Assembly (NCBI GenBank): GCA_023053575.1
Contig: JAKZAP010000013.1
Span: forward strand, 20,580,716 to 20,644,715
From: Branchinecta lynchi
Taxonomy: Eukaryota > Arthropoda > Branchiopoda > Anostraca > Branchinectidae
Reading direction: 5' to 3'
DNA: 64,000 nt
Both the position numbers and the translations under genes were made by a program. Each line of letters starts with the position of its first letter. Position 1 is the first letter of the stretch. This document shows, one piece after another, positions 11,870 through 23,000 of this stretch. The notes under the pieces are model-generated. The model was not told the origin of the DNA. It made no database searches and saw only the letters and a program-made list of their open reading frames with translations.

Positions 11870-12468
11870 ACTGTGCGTTCACACAGAGGAGTCGGGTGCG
11901 GAACTACATTTTCGCTGTAGTTTTGTAGCAGCTACAAAATCGCAACAGGGTTCCCACACGACGATTGGGTTCAGCTACAAAAGGTGGCAAATAATTCAAA
12001 ATAACAAAATGCGGGTTTTACTCATTAGTCTGGGACCGAAGACAGTACGATAATAAAAATATGAAGACTAAATTCTCAATCTCGGGTAACGGTTCTGACG
12101 ATGGATTGCGGGTCTATCCACCACTCTACCTGAGTCCAGGGTGGATAGTTGAACCAAGCGAGGGCCAAAGAAGTCATGAAGTTGACGATCTACAAATGTC
12201 ATCTTGAACTCTTGAGCCGTGTTAGATTCACCAACTGTCATCCACCTACGTTATCCGAAAATTGTCAATAGTCGTTTTCTTCACGGAAAATGACGCCATT
12301 CTTAACGGAAATTTAATTTTTCGTCGAACAAATCGAACGACAACAGACGAACGATTTTCATCATCGCTAAAACTTCGACGGACATCATAAAACGAAAAAG
12401 TAGTAACTACGACTACAGCTTTAAATAAAACAACAACAGCGCTACGCCGTAGTTGAATAAAACGACAT

Positions 12469-12807
12469 CTACGGCTGGTCGTTGATAATAATAGAAAATT
12501 GTTGATGAATCGAACGTGGCTTTGGAATTCCTGTTTGTATTGTTATTGTACTACGACCAGCTAATCTACTACGCTGATTCCGATTCTGACTTGCAAATAT
12601 CCTTCTAAACACAAAGGGAAAAGCCCGTGATTCTTGAAAAAAACGTACATATTTTTTTGTTTCCGAATGTACTTTTTGTAATTTTGTGAACTCGACCATA
12701 GGTATGATTGCACAGGATTTGAACTTATGCAGAGAAATCAGCCTAGTAGTTAATATTTGTAGAAATAGAAAAAAGGACAATCCTTCGGGGTTTTGAAAAC
12801 TAAGCAA
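12469..12807 (-). pseudogene. Unrecognised open frame inside the TIR transposon
   Basis: This 112-codon frame is basic in its middle (RRIFASQNRNQRSRLAGRST). It could be the N-terminus of a transposase, or chance. I do not recognise a family. It lies in the left third of the 11.87-15.62 kb element. Confidence 0.25.
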
Positions 12808-13489
12808 AGGGTCAGGTTTACTGATAAACTTGGAACAAAAACAGTATAATAACTTGAATGCTTAATTCCACGACTCTCCCTTGCAGTAGTCGAACATATG
12901 ACTGTCTTCTGTTCGATGTTACACAAGCTGTATTCCAATACCCATCTTAGTACATCAGTAGGTTCAATAAAGAGGCCTAAGCTTGCACCCACACTGAAAG
13001 CTGTAAAAGGCAAGCAACACTGAAAAATCAAAAGCTGCGTCAGCTAATTGCAGCCACTTCAGCTCCCAGTATACTCATTAGTATACTTACACATTTGTCA
13101 CTAGCTGTTCCTGTTGCCTTTTACCAGACAATGCTGTTGAAACTCTATTAACCGTTGTGATCTGAATCCAGTAAATGCTGTTGATCAGATACACTTAATT
13201 GAAACAGACCATCAGTACTAAGTTGTCTGTACCTTCAAGGTCCGAGTTCATTATCATATCTGTCTGCTCAGTAATTTCACTCTCGAAACCTAAAGCATGG
13301 CCCTGTATCATCAATGACAACTCAAGAAATAATTTCCAAACTGCCCACAAATTTCATCAATACTTGCTGTAAACTGGAAGCAAGTGGCCATCAACTGACT
13401 CTTCACCAAATTTTAGATTGCTACGGTACCACATTCTGCTTAAACAGAACAAAAAACTTCTCATTTATTTGAAGGTTGGTACACTCTAC

Positions 13490-13660
13490 CACAATTTCAA
13501 TCTGGTTCAGTTTCAATGTTCCTCAAATGGGCTGTTCTTACATCTTTAATCTCTTCTTCGAGTGGTTTCAGCTTGAGAAGCTTCTTGATAAGCAAATCAT
13601 GATGTTTGGTCTCCTCACGCCAAAGAAAATCCTGTTGTTGTCGTTGTAGTCACTAAATAG
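13490..13660 (-). pseudogene. Coiled-coil relic, possibly a transposon-associated DNA-binding protein
   Basis: On the minus strand a frame reads QRQQQDFLWREETKHHDLLI and then KKLLKLKPLEEEIKDVRTAHLRNIETEPD before a TGA. This Glu/Lys-rich, heptad-like tail resembles the C-terminal part of Myb/SANT-like or MADF proteins carried by Harbinger elements. That comparison is a weak inference. No upstream SANT domain can be joined to it in frame. Confidence 0.3.
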
Positions 13661-14347
13661 GCTAGTTCCCTTTAGTGCCAATCACTTCTTTTCTAAGAAG
13701 CATCACTGAGCCTGTCCAGGACAGCAGCCTCTGATAAAGGAAGACTATCTAGTGTTTGGAGCAAACTGCAAAGTGTTCAGTAAGACTTCTCCTTTCTGAC
13801 TGTCTGCAAACCAGAGCTGCTCCTTGGCTAGTTGATCCGTCCAACATCCTGTAATGAAAATAATATTTAAATCAGTAGCAACCACATTATTAGTTGATAT
13901 TATCAAAAAACTTTTGCAAGCACAGAGGAATTTTACTTTTAATAAAATTTAAACTAATTATAACAGATGTTTAATGTATATTTACTTTAACTGGTATAAT
14001 CAGTGGCAAACAAATGCAGTGGAAACTTTCAACAAAAACACAATAATGAACACCAAAGGGGACGCAACCAGGTTAGCCTATGAGAATGAATTGCTTTGCC
14101 GGCAAACACATCGCTGCTGAGCTATGTGGCATAGCCTACAAACGCCTGACATGTCTGTATACAATTGTCAGTAATTTAGCGTATAAAAAATAAGGCTTTA
14201 TCAATAAACTGAATAACAGTTAGACTAAAACAAGCACAAATAGCAGCAAGAATAATCTTACGACAACCAAAGGACTCATGTTTTTTATTTAGGCCTAAAT
14301 TCAGCCTATAGTCAACGTTGTTTGGTTTTCTTCTGCAGGAGGGGTAC

Positions 14348-14647
14348 CCGATGAAAAATTTGTCTCAGAATAGTACTATGAAGTAATACAAAAAACTAGC
14401 ATGCAGTACTAACGATGCTACTACATGCTCCTACTTCAAGGCTACCGTGTTACTGCATACTACTATATGCTACTATTAGCAAGACCGGACGCTACTATGT
14501 CAAGACTGGATGCTACTAGATACTACTACATAAGATTGGACCAGTCTGAGGCACATTAAATGATAGTATTATTTGCTATTACATAGTATTGCACGCAAGT
14601 TTTTCGTACTACTACCATAACTACGCAGGCTACAAATTTTTCATCGG
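14348..14647. mobile_element. 300-bp MITE with 16-bp TIRs (CCGATGAAAAATTTGT)
   Basis: It begins CCGATGAAAAATTTGT and ends ACAAATTTTTCATCGG, a perfect 16-bp inverted repeat. The core is dominated by TACTAC, CTACTA and TAGTA words. A second, diverged and reversed copy lies at about 39,035-39,270, and a lone end at 31,747-31,768. Confidence 0.8.
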
Positions 14648-14650
14648 TTA

Positions 14651-14829
14651 TCCAACCTCGAATTTATATGACCTCGAACTTGGCCTGAAAACCTTACAAG
14701 GAAACTTCTCTATAGTCTAAAACAGGTCCTGGGTCAGTCAGGATTTCCTTCTTAACAGTTAGGACTTGACTGAAATTTCCTTCCATCCTTTTTAGGCCAG
14801 GTTCGAGGTTGTGTAAATTCGAGGTTGGA
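14651..14829. mobile_element. 179-bp hairpin MITE (TCCAACCTCGAATTTA termini)
   Basis: The ends are TCCAACCTCGAATTTA and TAAATTCGAGGTTGGA. Inside them ACCTCGAACTTGGCCT pairs with AGGCCAGGTTCGAGGT. The element is almost entirely foldable. It lies 3 bp from the MITE at 14348-14647, inside the larger TIR transposon. Confidence 0.8.
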
Positions 14830-15864
14830 CACCACTCCTATTAGTTTTTCTAATAAAAAAAAATTGTAACGTTGACCTAGAATCTACAGTAGTTGATCTG
14901 TCAACCCTTTGATTTAGGTTAGGGTAAACAAGTCAGCCATGAAATTTGCACAGAAAGTTGTGAATTAAAAAAAAAATCCTTATGCTACAAGTTTCACAGC
15001 TGGCTAGCTGCAGAGCTGGAAAATAAAAAAATAAAAGGTGAACAGAGGACACCAGGCACCAGGTAGCCTATGTTGGATCAGTCTCGCGCACAGAATAGAT
15101 TTTATCACAGCAGCTCACACACGACATGGCTCATACCTACAGTCTACAGTCCTACTCGCATCCCTGTTGTAACCATACCCCAGCTAGATGCTCCAAAATG
15201 ACAAAATACATAATAAGCCAGCTCTAAAGATGAATGATTTACAGTCAACTTTCAGTATTTAGTACTACAGTATGCCATTCTAGCCTAGCTGTTGGTCTCA
15301 AAGTGATCTTACCTTCCTTCCATCCGCAACTTTCTCCTATGCTTTCAGGTAATTTAGGACCAGATGCCTCTGCTTGTGTTTCTTACTGTTCTTTCCATAT
15401 ATAACTGGCTGAGATTTGACAGCTAACATCATTTTTCCAAAAATTAAATCCACTTTCCAAGATTTTTGTGGCGCGATTTTGTAGCTGTAGTTGGATAAAT
15501 CCAACTACAGCGATTCTCCGAAATATCGCAGCGAATTTGTAGCTTTGTGGCGCGAAATTTGTGGTCGACGAATAATCGGGCTATTCTGCGAATATTCGCG
15601 TCAGTGGGAACGCACAGTCATGCCACAGACACTGTATGACGACAGCGTTCACACTGGCTAGCCCGTGTCTACTGTAGTTGATTCCTTGCTTCGACATAAT
15701 AAACTTCTCAGGCATTCACTCACTGTTCGACAGCAAAGCTAGGGTACTATAAACTTGCATAATTAATTTCATGACGCTTTAGAAATAGATATCCATCCTT
15801 CCTTTTTTTCTAAAGTTTAAGAAAAAATAGGGCACGGTCAACTTTCCAGACACATTGAAATAAT

Positions 15865-17070
15865 AAAATTCTGCTCGATACTCAATTTGGGTTCCCTAAA
15901 GGTCTGTCAACGGACTTGGCTATCATTAAACTAGTAGATTGGATTAACGACGCTTTTGAAAATGGTTTGATTCCAGCTGCAATATTTTTGGACTTAAAAA
16001 GAGCATTAGATACTGTTGACCACCATGAACTACTAAATTCTATACAGACTATTGGAATAGAGGGTAAAGCACTAGACTGGCTTCGGTCATATTTATTTGG
16101 AAGGAAACAAGTAGTCATGAACGGTAGTATTACATCGGAACAGTGTGCAATCCATTGCGGACCACAGGGTTCGATTTTGGGTCCATTACTTTTTATTATA
16201 TTTATTGACACGGTTAAATATTTCCTATCCGAAGCTGGTATTATTTTATTTGCTGATGACACTCTTCTTTTTTTTGTCTGTCCATTCTGTACCTGATCTA
16301 TACGAAAAGCTAAAAATAGCACTAGCTGAATTTACCAATTTCACTGATTCTCACCTACTAACCCTGAATTTTTTTAAAACAAACTATATGGTATTCTCGA
16401 GAAACTCATCCCTAACAAGCCCTGGTATGGTGGGTACTTCAGTCATCAAAAGAGTGCAATCAATCAAATACCTTGGTTTTCTACTAGATGAGAATTTGAC
16501 ATGGAAAGAGCACGCCGATGTTCTGTCGTCTAAACTTTCTCGGTCTCTTGGAGTGATAAGGAGAGTTAAAAACATTGCATTATCTAAAATTCTACGAATG
16601 ATATATTATGCTATTTTTCATCCTTACAGTACTTAATTTTTGGATGCTCCGTGTGGGCTAGCAGTTTTGTATCTTGTTACAAGAAAGTTCAAAGTCTACA
16701 GAGCATTGCTATCCGGGCAATCACGTCACATGACCCCAATAAGAATCAAGTGAACGTTTTAGATCTAATAAAATAATGGATGTCGCCACAATTAGAGACC
16801 ACCAAGTTGCAGTTTTCACTTATAAGTATTTTATTAATCATTTAAATTCATCTTTTCAAAACTTGTTTTCACAGAATCAGGATTTACACGGGTATTCTAC
16901 TCGGAATGCCCGGCAGTTGGCGAGTGCCCCCCTTAAACAACTAGAGCTTCTTTCATAATAAAACACTTTGCTCCGGGGGTGTGGAATTCAATACCTGACG
17001 AGGTAAGGGTTGCTCTACCTTTTCAGATTTCAAGTCACGGGCCAAGTCTTTTTTCTTATCGAGAACATAG
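15865..17070 (+). pseudogene. LINE reverse transcriptase relic (frameshifted)
   Basis: Fragments in consecutive frames read FGFPKGLSTDLAIIKLVDWI, FLDLKRALDTVDHHELL, CGPQGSILGPLLFIIFID and LFADDTLLFF. After a frameshift near 16,280 come LNFFKTNYMVFSRN and IKYLGFLLDENLTWKEHADV. After a stop come FGCSVWASSF, RDHQVAVFTYKYF and HGYSTRNARQL. This is the C-terminal two thirds of a non-LTR RT with the (H/Y)xTRN tail. The catalytic FADD is kept but the frame is broken at least twice, so it is inactive. A poly-T/poly-G block (17,104-17,132) and a pyrimidine-rich tract to 17,275 follow, probably its 3' UTR. Confidence 0.85.
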
Positions 17071-17275
17071 TGTTCCAAAACAGAATTTCCTTTCTTCTTT
17101 TTTCCTTTCTTTTTTTTTGGGGGGGGGGGGGGCAAGGGCTCTTTGTTAACGGAAGATCGTTCGTTAATGAATTTCTCTTGTCAGTTCGTTATGCTGTCAT
17201 TCTTCTTTTCTTCTTCTTCTTTTTTCTCTCCTTCTTTTTCTTTCTTTTTTTGATTTCTTTGGTTTGTTTCCCTTA
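17071..17275 (+). repeat. Poly-T/poly-G and polypyrimidine tract, probable LINE 3' UTR
   Basis: TTTTTTTT followed by about 14 G, then TTCTTCTTCTTTTT-type sequence. The related LINE copies at 29.5 kb and 43.1 kb show the same kind of tract after the C-terminal frame. Confidence 0.55.
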
Positions 17276-17874
17276 AGATTATATGAATGAAGAATAAGCC
17301 CCGCCCATTGCCAGGCCTTATGTTAGGCCTTATGGTGGGGCCATAAACAGTTAATGTTGTTTTCTATTTTTATGAATAAAATGAAACTGAATGGTGAACA
17401 GTTAATATTACTAATGGTGCATTCAACAGTTCATGCAATCCTAGGCAAAACTGAAAAAAATGGAACAAATTCAGTTTTTATGGCATTTGCCTTACGGCCA
17501 AATGGTATATATAGATCACTTTTCCGTCAGTCTGTCGGTATGTCGATCGGTCAGTCCGATGATCGCGATTTATGGTACTTGCAGATGTGCTGGGACGATG
17601 AAACTTGGCAGGCAGATTAGGGAAACAACCAAACTAACCTGGATTAGATTAGATTAGATTACATTTTATTTTACACATGTATACAAAGCATTTTACAGCT
17701 CCTGCTAAGAAAGACCCAAAGGGTTTCGGCCGCAGGTGGCAGTCTTCTCTATTCTACATAATGTGTTAATACTATTTTTACATTATTCTACATGCCATTC
17801 ATACACGGTTCATACATACACAACAAACATTCTGCTTGCAAAAAAAAAACTCACGCATCATTACTATCCTTTTT

Positions 17875-20076
17875 AGTGCGGGCGAAAAGCGTCGAAAAAC
17901 ACCAGAATACTTCCGTATTTGAGGAAAGCACCAAAATTTAATATGGCTCGATTACGCAAGCGAAATTTTTCCTCAGAACGCCGCTAGGTGGCTTGAAATC
18001 CAAGATGGCGGACGAAAATACGAGTTTGGCAAAATGAGAAGACATGGCCGTTCGAACAGGCTAGTGTTGGGTAATCGATGGCACAGGTTCCGAATATGAG
18101 CTTAAAAATAACCTAAGTTGTACCGTAGTGCCGCTAGGTGCCTCAAATCCAAAATGGCGGACGAAAATACGAGTTTGTCAAAATGAGAAGACATGGCCGT
18201 TCAAACAGGCTAGTATGGGGTAATCGATGGCACCGGTTCCGAATATGAGCTTAAAAATAACCTAAGTTGTACCGCAGTGCCACTAGGTGCCTCAAATCCA
18301 AAATGGCGGACGAAAATACGAGTTTGTCAAAATGAGAAGACATGGCCGTTCAAATAGGCTAGTATGGGGTAATCGATGGTACCGGTTCCGAATATGAGCT
18401 TAAAAATAACCTAAGTTGTACTTAGTTATTTATTTATTTATTGCGTTTGGTGTCGGTACACGCCTAAAGTACGTTCCCATTCACGAAATAGTTCGATCGC
18501 TCGGGCCGACGAAACCACAGGCACTTTCGTTCTTCCACGCGTTTACAGGATGTGATACCGTTTCTTCTTTTATCCACCACTCAAAGAGGCAGTTCTTTGC
18601 GACTTGGCAAAATATGCCAGGACTGACGGAGACTTTCCTTCAACTGACAAACCAGCCTTCCCAAGTGACAGAACTGCAAGTACACGACCTTGAACGCTTT
18701 GTCATGAAGACATACGACGTAAAACAAGACTGCGACGACGTGAATGAATTTAGGAAAGAAACATTTCTCCGACAGAAGACCAAGAACATGCAGAGACTTC
18801 CTCCAGCTAGTGCTTCGCTTTTACAACATATCCTTAGAGCTGCACTACAGTCAGGTCATGTGTGGAGTCGCAGCCTGGAATCAACACCTACCCTTCCCAG
18901 TTTTTCTGACTTTGGCTGGGTCAGAAGCACCGATGGAAAGTGGCTTCCCAATTGGTTAAGTTCCCTTCCGCCAGCGTCAAAAGTCTGTCGCGAGACAGTG
19001 CGTTGTGGTTGCAAAAAGGGTGTGAAAGAAGGTGCCGCTGCAGGAAATTTGACCTTAACTGTAGCCCACTATGCTGGTGCAAATCAAAGTGCTTTAATTG
19101 TTGAACATGTGATTATTCTTTTTACCTGAAGATTCGATTGATCTCTTTGTGTTCCTGAAAAAATTATAATTCTTAAATGCTTTAATCCGTCCGTTTAGCT
19201 TATGTTGATTCATTTACAATAAATAAAGAGATGAAGAGTTAACAAGTATTTAACTGATTTTGGTTTAGCGAATGTAAACAAAGGCCATAAATTGGACGCG
19301 TCTTGGTCTCATACTTAGGCAATTTGTACTGTACAGACTGTATTACTATTAGGCGTATGTCGGAATGACAGAACGATATTTAAACTGCTGCATTAATTAC
19401 TCCGCTCCAGCCTGTTATATCGGGATCATGAACCTCGCGCGATTCGGAAAACTGACATTTTCTTCCGCCATCTTCGATTTTAGACCCCAAGCAGATCAAC
19501 GGTACAACTAAGGTATATTTATGTGAATATACGTGCGTTTTCAGAATCTGAAGTATCGATTGCTCCTAATCCGCCCATTTGAAGTCATTACTTCTTGTTT
19601 TAACAAAATTTGTATTTTTGGACCACCATCTTGAATCTGAAGCGCCTAGCAACACTACGGTACAACTTAGGTTAGTTTTACATTCATATTCGGAACTTCT
19701 GCCATCGACTACCCCATACTGGCCTATTTGAGCGGTCATATCTTTTCATTTTGACAAACTCATATTTTCGACCGCCATCCTGGATTTGAGGCACCTAGCG
19801 GCACTACGGTACAACTTAGGTTATTTTTAAGCTCATATTTGGAACCTGTGCCATCGATTACCCCATACTAGCCTATTTGAACGGCCATGTCTTCTCATTT
19901 TGACAAACTCGTATTTTCGTCCGCCATCTTGGATTTCAAGCCACCTAGCGGCGTTCCGAGGAAAAATTTCGCTTGCGTAATCGAGCCATATTAAAGAGCA
20001 TGCTCGAGAGTACATCTCGGCCAATTTTGGTGCTTTCCTCAAACACGGAAGTATTTTGGTGCTTTTCGCCCGCACT
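17875..20076. mobile_element. 2.2-kb element with about 540-bp compound TIRs made of 145-bp subrepeats
   Basis: The left end AGTGCGGGCGAAAAGC and right end GCTTTTCGCCCGCACT are perfect inverts. The homology continues inward for about 540 bp per side. Each arm contains about three tandem subrepeats of roughly 145 bp with the phrases AAATGGCGGACGAAAATACG and ACCTAAGTTGTACC. Relative to the right arm the left arm lacks about 36 bp near 17,940. Between the arms lies a fragment of a CXC-domain gene. The superfamily is unknown to me; the shape is that of a foldback or long-TIR transposon. Confidence 0.8.
18446..19104 (+). pseudogene. Fragment of a CXC (tesmin/TSO1-like) protein family, frameshifted
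   Basis: The frame reads YVPIHEIVRSLGPTKPQAL, FFHAFTGCDTVSSF, LERFVMKTYDV, LPPASASLLQHILRA and DGKWLPNWLSSLPPAS, then CRETVRCGCKKGVKEG. A one-base shift near 19,033 restores CRCRKFDLNCSPLCWCKSKC and a TGA at 19,102-19,104. That is a CXC motif, a cysteine-rich DNA-binding fold. I know this HALTGCDT...CXC protein as a recurrent, unnamed multicopy family in invertebrate genomes. Only its C-terminal part is here, starting abruptly at the inner edge of the left TIR, with no ATG of its own. It is therefore captured cargo or the relic of the element's own gene. Confidence 0.75.
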
Positions 20077-21190
20077 ATTTGCAAGGAAAAATCTCTTCGC
20101 TGTAGCCTTGAACGATGCCAGATGAATTTTTTATTTCAACTGGAATTTTATATCCCATACAGAGGGGGCAAAATTTCTAATCACGAAAGAAGCTCTAGTC
20201 GTGTTTCTAAATGGGTGTACCAGATTTGATGCCCCTCGTGTATCATGACTATGGAGATCACTATTAATGGAGAAAAAATTAAAATATCCACTTCCCTTAT
20301 CGAACCACCGTGGGGGGGAGTGTAGGGAAGGGGAATCCAGAATATTGACGTATGTATAACTTTTAAACGGGGAATCCGATATTAATGAAACTTGAAATTT
20401 TGAGAGACCTCGTGTCTCAGACACACTTCAAGTGCGGAATGGGACCGGAGACTTTGGGGGGAGTTGGATGGGGGGAATCGGAAATCGTGTGACATGGTCA
20501 GAGGGGACGGATCGGGGTGAAACTTTGTGGGAAGAACAGGCACAAGCCCTAGATACATAGCTGACAAGACGGGACTGGATCCGGACTCTGTGGGAAAAGT
20601 TGGAGAGAGGGTTCCGAAATTCCGATGATAACAAGTTAAGATGCTTCCACATGTGCTAGGACGATGAAACTTGTTAGGTATGTCATGGACTCATCCATTT
20701 TAACTAAAGAACGTTGGTCCGGTTTGACTACCATGGGGGGGGGGGGGGGTTGGAGGGAGGTTGCATCAGGAATCTTGAGGTAGCAGGTGATCGGATCTTT
20801 TAGAAACGTGGTATTCGCAAAGAACTCATGTATTAGACGTCCCACTTCAAGTGCTGACATGTCCTTCAATGTGGGGGAGTCGGGGAGGGGGGGGGGGAAA
20901 CTGTCGTGGACATGATCCGATCAATGTGGGGGGAGTCGAAGGGCCAGAAACTGTCTGACACAATTAGGTGTAGCGACTGGGATGGCACTTGGTGCGAAGA
21001 ACAAGCATAAGCCCTTTAAACAAGCAACCGAACCGGACCAGATTCGGGCATTCTGGGGGGAGTTGAAGGGGGGGGGCCGGAATTGTGGTGACAGCATTTT
21101 AAGATATTTCCAGATGTGCTAGGACGATGAAACTTGTCACTTGTCAATCGAATAAATAGTCACTTCCTAGATTTGACCATCCCTTAAAGT

Positions 21191-21643
21191 ACATGTCTTG
21201 ACTGCAAAGTAAAATAAAATAATTTTAAGCAAAATATACATTTGTATGATCCCCATGAGCCCATGATCATTTTTGCTTCAAGTATTTTGCTTATAAATGA
21301 ACTTCTAGCACCCTTAAAGTGAAAAAAAAATGATTATGACCAAACCATTTATATTCATGATATATTCTAGATATATATTCTCTATATTCAGCTAAGTGCA
21401 AAAATAAAATACTTTTTACCGAACCGTACATTCTCATGATTTCCAAGCGTCCCTGATCGTTCTTATCTTAAATGTTTTGCTTATAAAACAAACTCACGCA
21501 TTGGCAAACTCCCATCTTGATGCAAGCAAAGAGTCTAACCGAGCTGAATCAACTGTTACCAGCAAAACACCTGAGGCTGGGAGATTCAAAAGGGAAAAAA
21601 AACAGGAAATAGCCACCATCAAGAACTGCAAGCTACTCATCCG
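21191..21643. repeat. Spacer with a degenerate 195-bp direct repeat
   Basis: TTTTGCTTATAAA recurs at about 21,285 and 21,478 with related flanks (CATGATTTCC or CCCATGATCATTT upstream). AT-rich, no gene. Confidence 0.45.
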
Positions 21644-22312
21644 CAGAGGCATTACCAGCCAAACTGTTTAGGGGAAGTAGCGTATATTAGGGGGGGGGGC
21701 GAGAGGGGCGATCGCCCCCCCACAAAATTCTTCAAAAAAGGGTTTTGAAGTGGAAAAACATATGCGAAAAATGGGCGACAGGAGCGATCTTCACCCGAAA
21801 TCTCGGAAAAGGAGTTTTTTGGGGGGAAAACGTACGCGAAAATACAAACTGAGAAGCTAAACCAAAATTATTTAGAGTATGGTTCAGTAATTCATCTTAG
21901 AAACAGTTTTTGAGTTGTAGTGTGCATGATTACAAGATGTTTTTGGTTGTTTTTTAAAAATATGCAAAAAAAGAAGACAAATTTTCGGCCTTCCCGCCAA
22001 TAAGGGGGTGGCCTTTGGCCGCAGATTTTCACTCAGCTGTCATCCCTCCAGAAAATAATTGGAATATACGCTACTGTTTAGGGGGGCAAGGTATTTAACG
22101 ACTGTCTGGTCATTTTAACCGACTGTGTTTTGAAAAAATAAACAACAAATCAACCATTTTGAAGAAAAACACGCTGTTTCAAGAAAAAATCAACTGCCTC
22201 TTACGAAAAATCATGGGGCTTTGTCTAATTTTTACCAACAAGGCTGACAACATTAGGTTGGCACTGCCCCCTCCATACTGCCTCCATACCTGATGCCTGC
22301 CTGATGCCCCTG
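21644..22312 (+). mobile_element. Family C hAT-like MITE, copy 1 (interrupted)
   Basis: It starts CAGAGGCATTACCAGCC and ends GATGCCCCTG. The flanks CTCATCCG and CCCACCGG match at 5 of 8, a possible old 8-bp target duplication. Inside are repeats of ACCGACTG and of AAAATC-AACTG type. A separate 401-bp element interrupts it at 21,675-22,075. Confidence 0.6.
21675..22075. mobile_element. 401-bp TIR element with a 9-bp target duplication
   Basis: The ends are AGTAGCGTATATT and AATATACGCTACT. It is flanked on both sides by GTTTAGGGG (21,666-21,674 and 22,076-22,084). A 9-bp duplication is the size produced by Mutator-like transposases; the assignment is inference. Just inside the left end is a G-rich/C-rich palindrome around GGGGCGATCGCCCC. 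Removing the element restores the family C context. Confidence 0.8.
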
Positions 22313-22710
22313 CCCACCGGGTTACAAGATCCTTATTGTTTGCTTATTGTCTGCAAGTGCGATTTAAGGTAATTATTAGCTGGCCCAAATTGGGCAATAT
22401 GTTTTTGATAACGTAAATGTAAGTAACGGTAACATAAACGTAAATGTAAGCATCAATGCTTACGTTTTGGCGTTTAGACATCTTTCATCCAAAATAGGTA
22501 TTATCGAGTAAAATCCTGGTACAATCCAATCCGAGGGGTTTGATTCTGGTTTGAGCTCCTGTCTGTTTGCTGCACCTAAAGAATCTCCAAAGCCAGTATT
22601 AAATCACATGAGCAGGTCACTTTGAATTTCCCGGTAATACGGTCTCACGGAGAAAAGCCACAACGTAAAGTAGAGTGTAAGAGACGGTAAGCACATAACA
22701 CCCTGCGCAT
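22313..22710. other. Unassigned spacer
   Basis: AACGTAAATGTAAG-type short repeats lie near 22,410-22,460. No gene is seen. Confidence 0.4.
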
Positions 22711-23000
22711 TGGCCATATTCCTGTTCAGTGCTTCCAAGCGGACTAGTTTCTGTTAACCCCCTATGCCTCAGTGTCATTACTTGGATCAGACATGGTAAA
22801 CTAGACCCACAGGTCAGTAAGTGGAAAACCTGTTATCTGCGTCCCAGGTAATGGAGGTTTTGCATATTATTATGTTTTAGCAGCAGAAAATGAAAGTGAC
22901 CCACTACCCTATGGATTCGACTTTTTACTATGTCTGACCAAAACTTGTGTATACATAGTAAAAAGTCGAATTCATAGGGTAGTGGATCGCTTTCCCTTCC
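22711..23000 (+). mobile_element. Family D MITE, copy 1
   Basis: It starts TGGCCATATTCCTGTTCAG, then CTTCCAAGCGGACTAG and CCCCTATGCCTCA. The same blocks end copy 3 (56.0-56.13 kb) in inverted order. The right arm is lost or replaced by the palindrome at 22,901-22,985. Confidence 0.65.
22901..22985. repeat. 33-bp-arm palindrome with 19-nt loop
   Basis: Arms at 22,901-22,933 and 22,953-22,985 are inverted copies with one mismatch (G against A at arm position 14). They start CCACTACCCTATG and end TTTACTATGT. The arm sequence is a normal internal segment of family D (55.59 kb), so the palindrome arose by inverted duplication within the element. Confidence 0.9.

Larger units (their letters stand above)
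11870..15618. mobile_element. Decayed DNA transposon with short TIRs (about 3.75 kb)
   Basis: The left end starts ACTGTGCGTTC at 11870 and the right end finishes GAACGCACAGT at 15618: an 11-bp perfect terminal inverted repeat followed by CAC on both sides. Subterminal blocks also match in inverted orientation: TCGCTGTAGTT and CAGCTACAAAATCGC (11.92-11.95 kb) against GCGATTTTGTAGCTG and AACTACAGCGA (15.47-15.51 kb). The interior is non-coding by eye except for relic frames on the minus strand. The superfamily is not settled; the ends recall Harbinger or ISL2EU-like elements. The target duplication is not clear. Two younger MITEs sit inside it. Confidence 0.6.
17640..20277 (-). mobile_element. 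LINE 3' fragment inserted in family A copy 3, itself interrupted
   Basis: It starts with the tail (ATTAG)n at 17,640-17,662, which is (TAATC)n in element orientation, and then a 3' UTR. It resumes after 20,076 with a minus-strand frame reading INSDLHSHDTRGASNL and ASFVIRNFAPSVW, the LINE C-terminal HxTR tail. The segment 17,875-20,076 is a separate insertion. The LINE is 5'-truncated at about 20,277. Confidence 0.75.
17479..21190 (-). mobile_element. Family A element, copy 3 (reverse), split by nested insertions
   Basis: The left part (17,479-17,639) has the 3' hairpin, the GTCTGTCGG-type microsatellite and the phrase GACGATGAAACTTGGCAGGCA. The matching body resumes at about 20,278 with CCACTTCCCTTATCGAACC. 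In the uninterrupted reverse copy at 38.2 kb these two parts are continuous. The hairpin arms read GCATTTG and CAAATG instead of GCACTTG and CAAGTG, a paired change that keeps the stem. The right limit is approximate. Confidence 0.75.
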
